Source of the DNA: Achromobacter animicus
Lineage (GTDB): Bacteria; Pseudomonadota; Gammaproteobacteria; Burkholderiales; Burkholderiaceae_B
Reading direction: 5' to 3'
Assembly: GCF_902859585.1 (NCBI RefSeq)
Contig: NZ_CADIJM010000001.1
Span: 558,001 to 622,000, forward strand
Length of the DNA stretch: 64,000 nucleotides
Each line of letters begins with the position of its first letter. The stretch's first letter is position 1. Positions 56,752 to 64,000 of the stretch are shown here, piece after piece. The notes under the pieces were generated by a model. The model was not told the DNA's origin. It was given only the letters and a program-made list of their open reading frames with translations, and made no database searches. Made by a program: the position numbers and the translations under genes.

Positions 56752-57885
56752 TTGACCCGCATTGACGACCCCCTGCACGACCGCGAGGTCGGCGCCGCCG
56801 ACGCCACCCAGGACAACACGCGCACCGACGACACCCGCATCAGCGCCGTGCGCCCGCTGATCTCCCCCGCGCTGCTGCAGGATGAACTGCCGGTGTCGGC
56901 CGACATCCAGACGCTCGTCGAGCAAAGCCGCGCGCAGATCGCCGACGTGCTGCACGGCCGCGACGACCGGCTGGTCCTGGTGGTAGGCCCCTGCTCCATC
57001 CACGACCACGCGCAAGCCATGGAATACGCGCACAAGCTGCGCGCCGCCGCCGACGAGCACAAGAAAGACCTGCTGATCATCATGCGCGTGTACTTCGAGA
57101 AGCCCCGCACCACCGTCGGCTGGAAGGGCTACATCAATGACCCGCGCCTGGACGGCAGCTTCCGCATCAACGAAGGCCTGCGCCGCGCCCGCGAACTGCT
57201 GCTGGACATCAGCGGCCTGGGTCTGCCCATCGCCACGGAATTCCTGGACCTGCTCAGCCCGCAGTACATCGCCGACCTGATCGCGTGGGGCGCCATCGGC
57301 GCACGCACCACGGAAAGCCCCAGCCACCGTCAGCTGAGCTCGGGCCTGAGCTGCCCGCTGGGCTTCAAGAACGGCACCGACGGCGGCGTGCAGATCGCGG
57401 CCGACGCGATGGTCGCCGCGAGCGCCAAGCACGCGTTCATGGGCATGACCAAAATGGGCATGGCCGCCATCTTCGAAACCCGCGGCAACCAGGACACCCA
57501 CGTGATCCTGCGCGGCGGCAAGCAAGGCCCGAACTACGACGCCGCCAGCGTGCAAGCCTGTTGCGACGCCCTGCGCAAGGCCGGCCAGCGCGAACAGGTC
57601 ATGATCGACTGCTCGCACGCCAACTCCAACAAGTCGCACGTGCGCCAGATCGACGTGGCCAACGACATTGCCGCCCAACTTGCCCAAGGCGACTCCCGCA
57701 TCACTGGCGTCATGATCGAAAGCCATCTTGAAGAAGGCCGCCAGGACCTCAAGCCCGGTGAGCCGCTGCGTCATGGCGTCTCCATCACCGACGCTTGCCT
57801 GGGCTGGACGCAGACCGAGCCCGTCCTGGCCGCCCTGGCCCTGGCCGTGCGCCAGCGCCGCGAAAAGCTCGCCGCGCGCGGTTAA
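56752..57885 (+). CDS. aroG: 3-deoxy-7-phosphoheptulonate synthase, class I
   Basis: 377 residues; E. coli AroG has 350. It joins PEP and erythrose-4-phosphate in the first step of aromatic amino acid synthesis. Hallmarks: VGPCSIHDHAQAMEY, EKPRTTVGWKGYINDP, SSGLSCPLGFKNGTDG, metal-binding IDCSHANSNK and IESHLEEGRQ. The start TTG 56752 is preferred because GGAG lies 6 nt upstream; ATG 56713 in the same frame has no clear ribosome site and overlaps a TGCGATAAT sequence that could be an extended -10. The feedback amino acid is not evident. Confidence 0.92.
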   Translation: MTRIDDPLHDREVGAADATQDNTRTDDTRISAVRPLISPALLQDELPVSADIQTLVEQSRAQIADVLHGRDDRLVLVVGPCSIHDHAQAMEYAHKLRAAADEHKKDLLIIMRVYFEKPRTTVGWKGYINDPRLDGSFRINEGLRRARELLLDISGLGLPIATEFLDLLSPQYIADLIAWGAIGARTTESPSHRQLSSGLSCPLGFKNGTDGGVQIAADAMVAASAKHAFMGMTKMGMAAIFETRGNQDTHVILRGGKQGPNYDAASVQACCDALRKAGQREQVMIDCSHANSNKSHVRQIDVANDIAAQLAQGDSRITGVMIESHLEEGRQDLKPGEPLRHGVSITDACLGWTQTEPVLAALALAVRQRREKLAARG

Positions 57886-57901
57886 TCGCTCGCGGGTGTC
57901 C

Positions 57902-57923
57902 GGCGCGGGGTAGCCCCCGCGCC
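57902..57923 (+). terminator. Terminator-like hairpin after aroG
   Basis: GGCGCGGGG and CCCCGCGCC, a 9-bp perfect stem with loop TAGC, 17 nt after the stop. No U-run. Confidence 0.45.
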
Positions 57924-58009
57924 AGCTGTTACAGCACGCACCTGAAACAATTGGTATCATGCGCGTTTTCGGGGGCCTTGCGCCCCCTCCCGCTTCTTTT
58001 CGTTCAGGT

Positions 58010-58504
58010 ATGGATCGTTCTCGCCTTGTAGGGGCCGCACCGGCCCAGTCCGCCCCCATGCGGCACAGCATTTTCATTTACACCGAAGAACAACGCGGCA
58101 ACCAGATGGTCGAGTCCCGCGTGATCGGCATGATGTCCGACGTGTCCGGGTCGGAAAAACTCATCGTCGTGGAAGACCCGTTTCACGGGCTCAAGTACGT
58201 CTACCGCATCGACCACGAGAGCAACAACCTGGACGCGGCCGCCATCACCGAGATCGACGAGTCGCGGTTCAACGGCAAGTCCTCGATCGAGATCAATGCC
58301 ATGTCGTACCGGCTGGGCACCGCGGACAATGCCGTCAAGCTCTTGCGCGGCAAGACGCGCTGGATCCAGGACAAGGGCTCGGTGCTGTCGGTGCTGCTGC
58401 AAAATGCTGCTGCGCGCAAAACGCGCTTTGCGCCGGCCCGGATTGAACGCGATCGGATGCGCAAAGTGCCCGAGGGTGTGCCGGTCGAATTACTCCCTTC
58501 GTAG
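58010..58504 (+). CDS. Hypothetical protein
   Basis: About 164 residues if ATG 58010 is used; ATG 57959 and ATG 58058 are alternatives and none has a strong ribosome site. The conserved-looking part starts at SIFIYTEEQRGNQMVESRV. The sequence alternates short beta-type stretches (KLIVVEDPFHGLKYVYRIDHES, SSIEINAMSYRL) with charged loops and ends in a basic tail (RKTRFAPARIERDRMRK). No membrane segment, cysteine or known motif. Standing between aroG and a regulator, it is not clearly part of an operon. Confidence 0.5.
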   Translation: MDRSRLVGAAPAQSAPMRHSIFIYTEEQRGNQMVESRVIGMMSDVSGSEKLIVVEDPFHGLKYVYRIDHESNNLDAAAITEIDESRFNGKSSIEINAMSYRLGTADNAVKLLRGKTRWIQDKGSVLSVLLQNAAARKTRFAPARIERDRMRKVPEGVPVELLPS

Positions 58505-58773
58505 ACGGGACGGTATCCACCCCGGTTCTTCTTATCCACAGAATTTGTGGATAAGAAAAACCCAAACGCCCGGCTGATGGCCTTTCGGGCGATGCGCACC
58601 GGGCTGCGCAATTTTTGACCAACTGATTTTTCCCTGACGCCTGGATTGCATCCTTGATCCATGCCGCGCCGCCGCATCGGCGGGAATGATATTCTGCGCG
58701 CACGCAGGCCAAAGACGTATACCGTCGTCCCCTGATTTTTCCGCGCGATCGCGGCCATTCAAGAATTCACAGC
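58505..58773. other. Intergenic region with inverted DnaA boxes
   Basis: About 270 bases without a gene. A perfect 12-bp inverted repeat at 58529-58557 includes two DnaA boxes (see separate entry). The remainder shows no other clear element; a sigma-54-like site was not found. Confidence 0.5.
58529..58557. promoter_or_regulatory. Inverted pair of perfect DnaA boxes
   Basis: TTATCCACA at 58532-58540 and its exact complement TGTGGATAA at 58546-58554, separated by GAATT, and extended by TTC/GAA to a 12-bp perfect stem. Each box equals the DnaA consensus. The RNA hairpin has its U-rich side before the stem on either strand, so it is not a standard terminator. Confidence 0.55.
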
Positions 58774-58827
58774 ATGACCAGAACACACCTGTTCGCCCCC
58801 GGAGCGCCCAAGCGCGCCACACCGTGA
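58774..58827 (+). CDS. Possible 17-residue leader peptide overlapping the response regulator start
   Basis: ATG 58774 opens a frame MTRTHLFAPGAPKRATP that ends at TGA 58825-58827, overlapping the GTG start of the next gene (GTGA). No strong ribosome site is seen. It could couple translation of the regulator, or be chance. Confidence 0.25.
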   Translation: MTRTHLFAPGAPKRATP

Positions 58828-59546
58828 CGATCATCGTCGTCGACGACCACGGGGATTGGCGCGATTCCATCGCCGAGTACATCCAGGACCTGGGCCTGGA
58901 CAAGACCATCCTCACCGCAGGCTCGCTGGCCGAGCTTGACGAGCTGTTGCTCACCGTAACGCCCGCGATCCTCGTGCTGGACGCCATGCTGCCGGACGGC
59001 GATGGGCTGGCGCGCGTGTCGCATCTGCGCACCTCCTATCCGTCAATGGGCATCATCATGCTCACCGGACGGCTCCTGAGCGAAGACAAGGTATCGGGCC
59101 TGAGTCTGGGCGCCGACCACTACCTGACCAAGCCCGTCAACCTGGCCGAACTCGGCGCCACGCTGGTGTCGCTGTCGCGGCGCCTGCGCGTCGTGCCGGC
59201 CGCCGACACAGAGGATGCGCAATCGGACGCCTGGCGCTTCGACCCCGCGCGCCGCACGCTGACCTCGCCCAGCCAGATCAGCGTCGACATCACCGATACC
59301 GAAAGCCGCCTGATCGGCGCGCTGATCCAGGCGGCGCCACTGCCGCTGACGCGCGCCCGCCTCGTTGAAGCCCTGGGCGCAAGCGCCGAGGCCTACGACA
59401 CGCATCGGCTGGACGCCCACATGCATCGGCTGCGGCGCAAGCTGCGCGAGCTGGCCGGTGGCGACCTGGGCATCCGCACCGTCTATGGCGTGGGCTACGT
59501 CTGCACCACGCCCGTCACCATCGTCGGCAGCCTGCCCAAACTCTGA
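58824..59546 (+). CDS. OmpR/PhoB-family response regulator
   Basis: 240 residues: receiver domain (acidic DD at 7-8, Asp53 in LVLDAMLPDGDG, Thr in MLTGR, Lys in YLTKPV) and a winged-helix output domain (about 130-235) ending in IRTVYGVGYVC. The GTG at 58824 gives the expected N-terminus TIIVVDDH; the frame stays open upstream but has no family similarity there. No kinase gene is adjacent, so it is an orphan regulator in this window. The next gene begins 10 nt after its stop. Confidence 0.85.
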   Translation: MTIIVVDDHGDWRDSIAEYIQDLGLDKTILTAGSLAELDELLLTVTPAILVLDAMLPDGDGLARVSHLRTSYPSMGIIMLTGRLLSEDKVSGLSLGADHYLTKPVNLAELGATLVSLSRRLRVVPAADTEDAQSDAWRFDPARRTLTSPSQISVDITDTESRLIGALIQAAPLPLTRARLVEALGASAEAYDTHRLDAHMHRLRRKLRELAGGDLGIRTVYGVGYVCTTPVTIVGSLPKL

Positions 59547-59556
59547 GACCGCCCGC

Positions 59557-60426
59557 ATGAACGCCCCTATCCGCCCCCGCCGCTCCGTTCTCTACATGCC
59601 CGGCGCCAACGCGCGCGCATTGGACAAGGCACGCACGCTCGATGCGGACGCGCTGATCCTCGACCTGGAAGACGCGGTGGCGCCCGACGCCAAGGCGCAG
59701 GCCCGTGCCCAGGTCGCCGCGGCGCTGCGCGAAGGCGGCTACGGACGGCGCGAGTGCATCGTGCGCGTCAACGCGCTGGATACGCCGTGGGGGATGGACG
59801 ACGTGCGCGCCGTTGCGCAAGCCGGCGCCGATGCCGAGCTGCTGCCCAAGGTCGAATCCCCCGCCCAGCTGGCCGCGCTGGCGCAGGCCCTGGACGCGGC
59901 GGGCGCGCCCATGGATCTGCCGTTGTGGGCCATGGCCGAAACACCGCTGGGCTTTCTGCGGCTCGATGCCATCGCCGGCGGCCATGCACGGCTGGCCGCC
60001 ATCGTCGTCGGCACGTCTGATCTGGTGAAGGATCTGCATGCGCGCCACACGCCGTCGCGCGACGAGACGCTGCTGGCGCGCTCGCTTGCCGTGATGGCGG
60101 CACGGGCGCACGGCCTTGCGGTTCTGGATGGCGTCCATCTGGATCTGAACGACGATGCTGGCTTGAAGGACGCCTGCCGGCAAGGACGCGACCAGGGCTT
60201 CGATGGCAAGACGCTGATCCATCCGCGCCAGATCGCCGCTGCGAATGCCGCCTTTGCGCCGACGGCAGAAGAGCTCGATACGGCGCGCAAACGGCTGGAC
60301 GCGTGGCGGGCCGCGCAGGCCGAAGGTAAAGGCGTCGCGGTGGTTGACGGGACCTTGGTCGAGAACCTGCATGCCAGCGAGGCCGAGCGCGTGCTGGCGC
60401 TGGCGGGGGCGATTCAGACGCCGTAG
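59557..60426 (+). CDS. HpcH/HpaI aldolase/citrate lyase family protein (CitE-like CoA-ester lyase)
   Basis: 289 residues of the CitE-like barrel family, which cleaves or forms CoA esters such as citramalyl-, malyl- or citryl-CoA with Mg2+. Motifs are RSVLYMPGANARAL, DLEDAVAPDAK, VRVNALDTPWGMDD (Arg), LPKVESP (metal Glu), AMAETPLGFL and LDGVHLDLND. The length and the lack of citF and citD neighbours argue for a stand-alone lyase rather than the citrate lyase beta subunit. The ATG 59557 follows the regulator by 10 nt. The natural substrate is unknown. Confidence 0.85.
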   Translation: MNAPIRPRRSVLYMPGANARALDKARTLDADALILDLEDAVAPDAKAQARAQVAAALREGGYGRRECIVRVNALDTPWGMDDVRAVAQAGADAELLPKVESPAQLAALAQALDAAGAPMDLPLWAMAETPLGFLRLDAIAGGHARLAAIVVGTSDLVKDLHARHTPSRDETLLARSLAVMAARAHGLAVLDGVHLDLNDDAGLKDACRQGRDQGFDGKTLIHPRQIAAANAAFAPTAEELDTARKRLDAWRAAQAEGKGVAVVDGTLVENLHASEAERVLALAGAIQTP

Positions 60427-60429
60427 GGG

Positions 60430-60457
60430 GATGCGGCCGGAACTGTCCGGCCGCATC
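60430..60457 (+). terminator. Terminator-like hairpin after the CitE-like gene
   Basis: GATGCGGCCGGA and TCCGGCCGCATC, a perfect 12-bp stem with loop ACTG, directly after the stop codon. No U-run. Confidence 0.5.
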
Positions 60458-60482
60458 GCGCCAACCGAGGCTGCCCGCCCAG

Positions 60483-60524
60483 ACCTTCCCGGCCGGACCT
60501 TCCCGGCCGGAGCTTCCCGCCCAG
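60483..60524 (+). repeat. Short tandem repeat
   Basis: Two exact 14-bp copies of ACCTTCCCGGCCGG (60483-60510) and a diverged third copy (AGCTTCCCGCCCAG), just before a TACAAT sequence at 60526 that may be a -10 element. Confidence 0.6.
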
Positions 60525-60687
60525 GTACAATCCCCCCCTTCGTTCGGATTGAGTCCGCTTTCATCCGAACACGTTCGCGCCGGCGCGCATGATGCGCGTG
60601 CCATCCCGCCGCGGTTCCTGCTTTCCTGCATACAGCCCCCAGAGGGCGTCTTGCCGCGCGCGCATCGCGCCATCCAGTCCTACATTC

Positions 60688-62319
60688 ATGATCCGCTTCC
60701 AACAAGTTTCACTCATGCGCGGCGTCAAGCCGTTGCTCGACAAGGTCGACCTGCTTCTGAACCCCGGCGACAAGATCGGCCTCATCGGCGCCAATGGCGC
60801 GGGCAAGTCGAGTCTGTTCGGCCTCTTGCGCGGCACGCTGCACGCCGATCAGGGAGACCTGGACTACCCGGCGTCCTGGCGCGTGGCCCACGTCGCGCAG
60901 GAAACCCCTGCGCTGGACCGCCCCGCCATCGAGTACGCGATCGACGGCGACACCACGCTGCGCAAGCTGGAAGCGGAACTGGCCGCGCTGGAAGCCGAGC
61001 CTGAAAGCGCCGAAAACGGCCTGCGCATGGGCGAGATCTACGCCGCGCTGGCCGACGCCGATGCCTACACCGTCCATTCGCGCGCCGAGCAGTTGCTGAC
61101 CGGCCTGGGCTTCACGCAGGCGCAGATGCACCTGCCGCTCACCAGCTTCTCGGGCGGCTGGCGCATGCGACTGAACCTGGCGCAGGCGCTGATGTGCCCG
61201 TCCGACCTGCTGCTGCTGGACGAGCCCACCAACCACCTGGATCTGGACGCGATCATCTGGCTGGAAGACTGGCTCAAGCGCTATCCGGGCACGCTCATCG
61301 TCATCTCGCACGATCGGGACTTCCTGGACGGCGTGGTGAACGTGATCGTCCACATCGACGAACGCAAGCTCAAGCGCTACTCGGGCCACTATTCGTCGTT
61401 TGAACGCCAGCGCGCCGCGCAGCTTGAACTGGCGCAGGGCATGATGGAAAAGCAGATGCGCCAGCGCGCGCACCTGCAATCGTTCATTGACCGCTTCAAG
61501 GCGCAAGCCAGCAAGGCACGCCAGGCGCAGAGCCGCATCAAGGCCCTGGCCCGCATGGAAGAAGTGGCGCCCCTGCGCGCCGCAGCCGAGTTCTCGTTCG
61601 AATTCCGCGAGCCACTGCGCGCGCCCAATCCGCTGCTGACGATGGACAAGGTCAGCGCGGGCTATCGCATCGAGGACGAGGCCACCGAAGCCGTGTCCGA
61701 CAAGATCATCGTGTCGGGTATCAACTTCTCGCTGCAGGCGGGCCAGCGCATCGGCCTGTTGGGCATCAACGGCGCAGGCAAGTCGACCTTCATCAAGACC
61801 ATCGCGGGCGAGATCGAATCGCTGGCCGGCGACACGCAGTTCAACAAGGGATTGTCCATCGGCTACTTCGCGCAGCATCAGGTCGAGATGCTGCGGCACG
61901 ACGAATCTCCGTTGTGGCACATGACTAAGATTGCGCCGACCGTACGCGAACAGGAACTGCGCAACTTCCTGGGCAGCTTCAATTTCAATGGCGCGATGGC
62001 CACCAGCTCGATCGCGCCTTTCTCTGGCGGCGAAAAGGCACGGCTGGCGCTGGCGCTAATCGTGTGGCAACGCCCCAACCTGCTGCTGCTGGACGAACCC
62101 ACCAACCACCTTGACCTGGAAACGCGCGAGGCGCTGACGGATGCGCTGGCGCAGTTCGAAGGCACGCTGGTGCTGGTGTCGCATGATCGCCATCTGCTGC
62201 GCGCCACGACCGACCAGTTCATCATCGTTGCGGACGGCAAGGTCAACCCGTTCGACGGCGACCTGGACGACTACAAGGACTGGCTCTACAAGACCAAGCT
62301 GGCGGCCAAGGCGGCCTGA
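60688..62319 (+). CDS. ABC-F family ATPase, YheS-like
   Basis: 543 residues with two ABC ATPase domains in one chain and no membrane part: Walker A GANGAGKSS and GINGAGKST, signatures SFSGGWRMRL and PFSGGEKARL, Walker B LLLDEPTNHLDLD and LLLDEPTNHLDLE. The linker between them (about 230-310, Gln/Ala/Arg-rich) is the ribosome-contacting arm of ABC-F proteins. Members act on translating ribosomes. The start MIRFQQVSLMRG is at ATG 60688; upstream in-frame codons lack similarity. It stands apart from transporter genes, as expected. Confidence 0.9.
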   Translation: MIRFQQVSLMRGVKPLLDKVDLLLNPGDKIGLIGANGAGKSSLFGLLRGTLHADQGDLDYPASWRVAHVAQETPALDRPAIEYAIDGDTTLRKLEAELAALEAEPESAENGLRMGEIYAALADADAYTVHSRAEQLLTGLGFTQAQMHLPLTSFSGGWRMRLNLAQALMCPSDLLLLDEPTNHLDLDAIIWLEDWLKRYPGTLIVISHDRDFLDGVVNVIVHIDERKLKRYSGHYSSFERQRAAQLELAQGMMEKQMRQRAHLQSFIDRFKAQASKARQAQSRIKALARMEEVAPLRAAAEFSFEFREPLRAPNPLLTMDKVSAGYRIEDEATEAVSDKIIVSGINFSLQAGQRIGLLGINGAGKSTFIKTIAGEIESLAGDTQFNKGLSIGYFAQHQVEMLRHDESPLWHMTKIAPTVREQELRNFLGSFNFNGAMATSSIAPFSGGEKARLALALIVWQRPNLLLLDEPTNHLDLETREALTDALAQFEGTLVLVSHDRHLLRATTDQFIIVADGKVNPFDGDLDDYKDWLYKTKLAAKAA

Positions 62320-62416
62320 GCGCGTTTTTGCGCGCCGTGCGCGCGCAACCGCGTTACAATCGCGCCGAATTGCCGGACTCCAGCGTCAACCTGGCCCGCA
62401 CGGCAACCATCAACCA

Positions 62417-62447
62417 CGTCCCGCTGTATGCGGGACGCGTTTTTTTA
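62417..62447 (+). terminator. Rho-independent terminator immediately before psd
   Basis: CGTCCCGC-TGTAT-GCGGGACG followed by CG and seven T. It lies about 100 nt after the ABC-F gene and only 10 nt before the psd start. It may end the upstream transcript or act as an attenuator in a psd leader that begins after the TACAAT at 62355. Confidence 0.8.
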
Positions 62448-62456
62448 GCGCCATAG

Positions 62457-63326
62457 ATGCCTATCAAAGACCAACTTTTTCTTGCCAGCCAGTATCTCGC
62501 GCCGCACCACCTGGTGTCGCGCTTCTTCGGATACGCATCGGACTGCCGCGAACCCGCGGTGAAGAACTGGATGATCTCGCGTTTCGTCCGCAAGTACGGC
62601 GTGAACATGAGCGAGGCGCTGCAAGAAGACCCGTTGGCCTACGACTGCTTCAATGACTTCTTCACGCGTGCGCTGAAAGACGGCGCGCGCCCGCTGGACG
62701 AAGAACCTGGCTCGGTGGTGTGTCCGGCCGACGGCGCCATCAGCCAGATGGGCGCGATCGAACAAGGCCGCATCTTTCAGGCCAAGGGCCACAGCTACGG
62801 ACTCGCGGACCTCCTGGGTGGCGACACCGAGCGCGCCGCGCCGTTCCAGGGCGGCCAGTTCGCCACCATCTACCTGTCGCCCAAGGACTACCATCGCGTC
62901 CACATGCCCGTCGCCGGCACGCTGCGCGAAATGATCCACGTGCCGGGGCGCCTGTTCTCCGTCAACCCGCTGACCGCCCGCAACGTGCCGCGCCTGTTCG
63001 CGCGCAATGAGCGCGTCGTCTGCATCTTCGACACCGAGCACGGTCCCATGGCCGTGGTGCTGGTGGGCGCGATGATCGTGGCGTCCATCGAAACCGTGTG
63101 GGCAGGCCTGGTCACGCCGTTCAAGCGCCGGGTCAAGTCCGTGCGCTACGACGCGGCTGCCCGCGCGCCCATCTTTCTTGAAAAGGGCGCCGAGATGGGC
63201 CGCTTCAAGCTGGGTTCCACGGCCATCGTCCTGTTCGGCCCCGACAAGATCCGCTGGGCCGACACGCCCTCGGTGACGGGCCCGGTGCGCATGGGCGAGC
63301 TGCTGGCGCTGCCCACGCAGGCATAA
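62457..63326 (+). CDS. psd: Phosphatidylserine decarboxylase proenzyme
   Basis: 289 residues; it makes phosphatidylethanolamine from phosphatidylserine at the inner membrane. Self-cleavage occurs in the LGST motif (Gly253-Ser254), which yields the beta subunit and the pyruvoyl alpha subunit. Other motifs: [23 protein letters not shown] (Asp of the processing triad), [13 protein letters not shown] (His) and [19 protein letters not shown]. Length and layout are those of the proteobacterial type I enzyme. The ATG comes 10 nt after a terminator U-run, with no obvious ribosome site, so translation may be unusual. Confidence 0.94.
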   Translation: MPIKDQLFLASQYLAPHHLVSRFFGYASDCREPAVKNWMISRFVRKYGVNMSEALQEDPLAYDCFNDFFTRALKDGARPLDEEPGSVVCPADGAISQMGAIEQGRIFQAKGHSYGLADLLGGDTERAAPFQGGQFATIYLSPKDYHRVHMPVAGTLREMIHVPGRLFSVNPLTARNVPRLFARNERVVCIFDTEHGPMAVVLVGAMIVASIETVWAGLVTPFKRRVKSVRYDAAARAPIFLEKGAEMGRFKLGSTAIVLFGPDKIRWADTPSVTGPVRMGELLALPTQA

Positions 63327-63334
63327 AGCACAAA

Positions 63335-63359
63335 ACCTGTTCGTCAGAAGCGAACAGGT
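63335..63359. terminator. Hairpin between psd and the hydroxyacid dehydrogenase gene
   Basis: ACCTGTTCG and CGAACAGGT, a 9-bp stem with a 7-nt loop. T-runs follow only loosely on the plus strand. It could instead be an operator for the next gene. Confidence 0.5.
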
Positions 63360-63427
63360 AACTTCAGTTTTATTCGCTTTCTGCGTTCGACGGCCGTTGC
63401 TAGATTACGGGCTTTTACCGGCCCGCC

Positions 63428-64000
63428 ATGACTACCACCGCCCTGCCCGCCGCGACCCCTGACGCCGCCTCTGGCGCCCTCGCCCGCAAGCTGCCCCGCG
63501 CGCTCGGGCGCATGCTATCCCTGGACGATTTCGAAGCCGCGGCTCGCCGCCGGCTGCCGCGCCCGATCTTCGGCTACATCGCCGGCGCAGCCGAAGACAA
63601 CCAATCGCTCAAAGGCAACCGCGAAGCCTTCGCGCAGTACGCGTTCACGCCGCGCGTCCTGGTGGATGTCTCCCGCCGCACGCAACAGACCGATCTGTTT
63701 GGCCGCACCTACGCGTCGCCCTTCGGCATCGCACCCATGGGCATCAGCGCGCTGTCGGCTTACCGGGGCGATATCGTGCTGGCGCGCGCGGCGCGCGAGC
63801 AGAACGTGCCCGCGATCCTGAGCGGCACCTCGCTGATTCCACTTGAAGCCGTCATCGCCGAAGCGCCTGGCACCTGGTTCCAGGCCTACCTGCCCGGCGA
63901 CCCCGCCAAGATCGACGCGCTGATCGAACGCGCGCGGCGCGCGGGCTTCGAAACCCTGGTGCTGACCGTGGACATTCCCGTGTCCGCGAACCGCGAGAAC
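63428..64000 (+). CDS. FMN-dependent alpha-hydroxy-acid dehydrogenase, 3' end outside window
   Basis: The first 191 codons are visible and the frame is open at the end. FMN-binding motifs of the LldD/glycolate oxidase family are seen: PIFGYIAGAAEDNQSLKGNREAF, PFGIAPMGISAL, and YLPGDPAKIDALIERARRAGFETLVLTVDIP. The enzyme would oxidise L-lactate or a similar 2-hydroxy acid. It has an extra ~25 residues before the usual start (LSLDDFEAAARRRLP). The exact substrate cannot be read from this part. Confidence 0.87.
   Translation, partial: MTTTALPAATPDAASGALARKLPRALGRMLSLDDFEAAARRRLPRPIFGYIAGAAEDNQSLKGNREAFAQYAFTPRVLVDVSRRTQQTDLFGRTYASPFGIAPMGISALSAYRGDIVLARAAREQNVPAILSGTSLIPLEAVIAEAPGTWFQAYLPGDPAKIDALIERARRAGFETLVLTVDIPVSANREN

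Noticed and set aside
58529-58557. Intrinsic terminator
   Set aside because: The perfect stem is followed by A-rich, not T-rich, sequence on the plus strand and by GAAGAACC on the minus strand.

Overview
The window is GC-rich chromosomal DNA whose gene content and protein style (Tat-exported family 5 solute-binding protein, PhoB/NtrC-type regulators, Burkholderiales-like codon use) suggest a betaproteobacterium of the Alcaligenaceae, most likely Achromobacter or Bordetella. This assignment is an inference; there is no rRNA or tRNA in the window to confirm it. No phage, insertion sequence, CRISPR array or plasmid function is visible.

Layout. 1-1371 (-): start of a Tat-dependent peptide-type ABC transporter binding protein. 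1569-6405 (+): a tight five-gene membrane module (YbhP-like phosphodiesterase, ClsB-like cardiolipin synthase, YbhN-like membrane protein, DUF3182, alpha/beta hydrolase). 6444-11536 (-): AsmA/DUF748-like protein, degenerate PIG-L protein, PRC-barrel protein, DUF883 protein, a small hydrophilic protein and a thiamine-diphosphate enzyme. 11823-30892 (+): one 19-kb alpha-glucan/trehalose operon, glgA-glgE-treS/mak-glgB-glgX-treZ-malQ-treY, mostly joined by 4-nt stop/start overlaps. 31010-43206: many small stress-type genes (short hydrophilic proteins, DUF3309, DUF883, DUF4142, a 21-cysteine copper-storage-like protein, SDR oxidoreductase, topoisomerase IB, universal stress protein) with an EAL phosphodiesterase, a FUSC-family protein and a 2-hydroxyacid dehydrogenase. 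43213-47382: two sigma-54 activators and an rpoN gene. 47505-56435: a small secreted protein, a large hybrid histidine kinase, a divergent MFS/LysR pair, a DUF4139 protein and a REC-EAL protein. 56752-64000: housekeeping-type genes (DAHP synthase, response regulator, CitE-like lyase, ABC-F ATPase, psd, start of an FMN 2-hydroxyacid dehydrogenase).

Main observation. Thirteen intergenic sites match the sigma-54 -24/-12 promoter (GG-N10-GC; TTGC in all 13, GGCAC in 9). Each points at a gene and lies 33-86 nt before its start codon. They precede the membrane module, the PRC-barrel operon, the thiamine-diphosphate enzyme, the glycogen/trehalose operon, most of the small stress-type genes, and rpoN itself (TGGCACG-TTTT-TTGC). 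The rpoN gene sits beside two AAA+ activators and lacks its usual neighbours (lptB, hpf, ptsN). The window therefore looks like a locally clustered, self-amplifying sigma-54 regulon whose content (trehalose, glycogen, membrane lipid remodelling, DUF883/PRC-barrel/DUF3309 proteins, SDR) is what sigma-S or EcfG controls in other bacteria. The promoter matches are read directly from sequence; their activity and the use of this particular RpoN are inference.

How the genes fit together. TreS-Mak and GlgE turn trehalose into branched alpha-glucan with GlgB; GlgX, MalQ, TreY and TreZ return glucan to trehalose. No glgC, glgP or otsAB is present in the window. The module at 1569-6405 would adjust cardiolipin and other membrane lipids. 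The hybrid kinase at 48013-51009 is the nearest possible sensor for the receiver-containing activator at 43213-44598, but nothing in the sequence proves that pairing.
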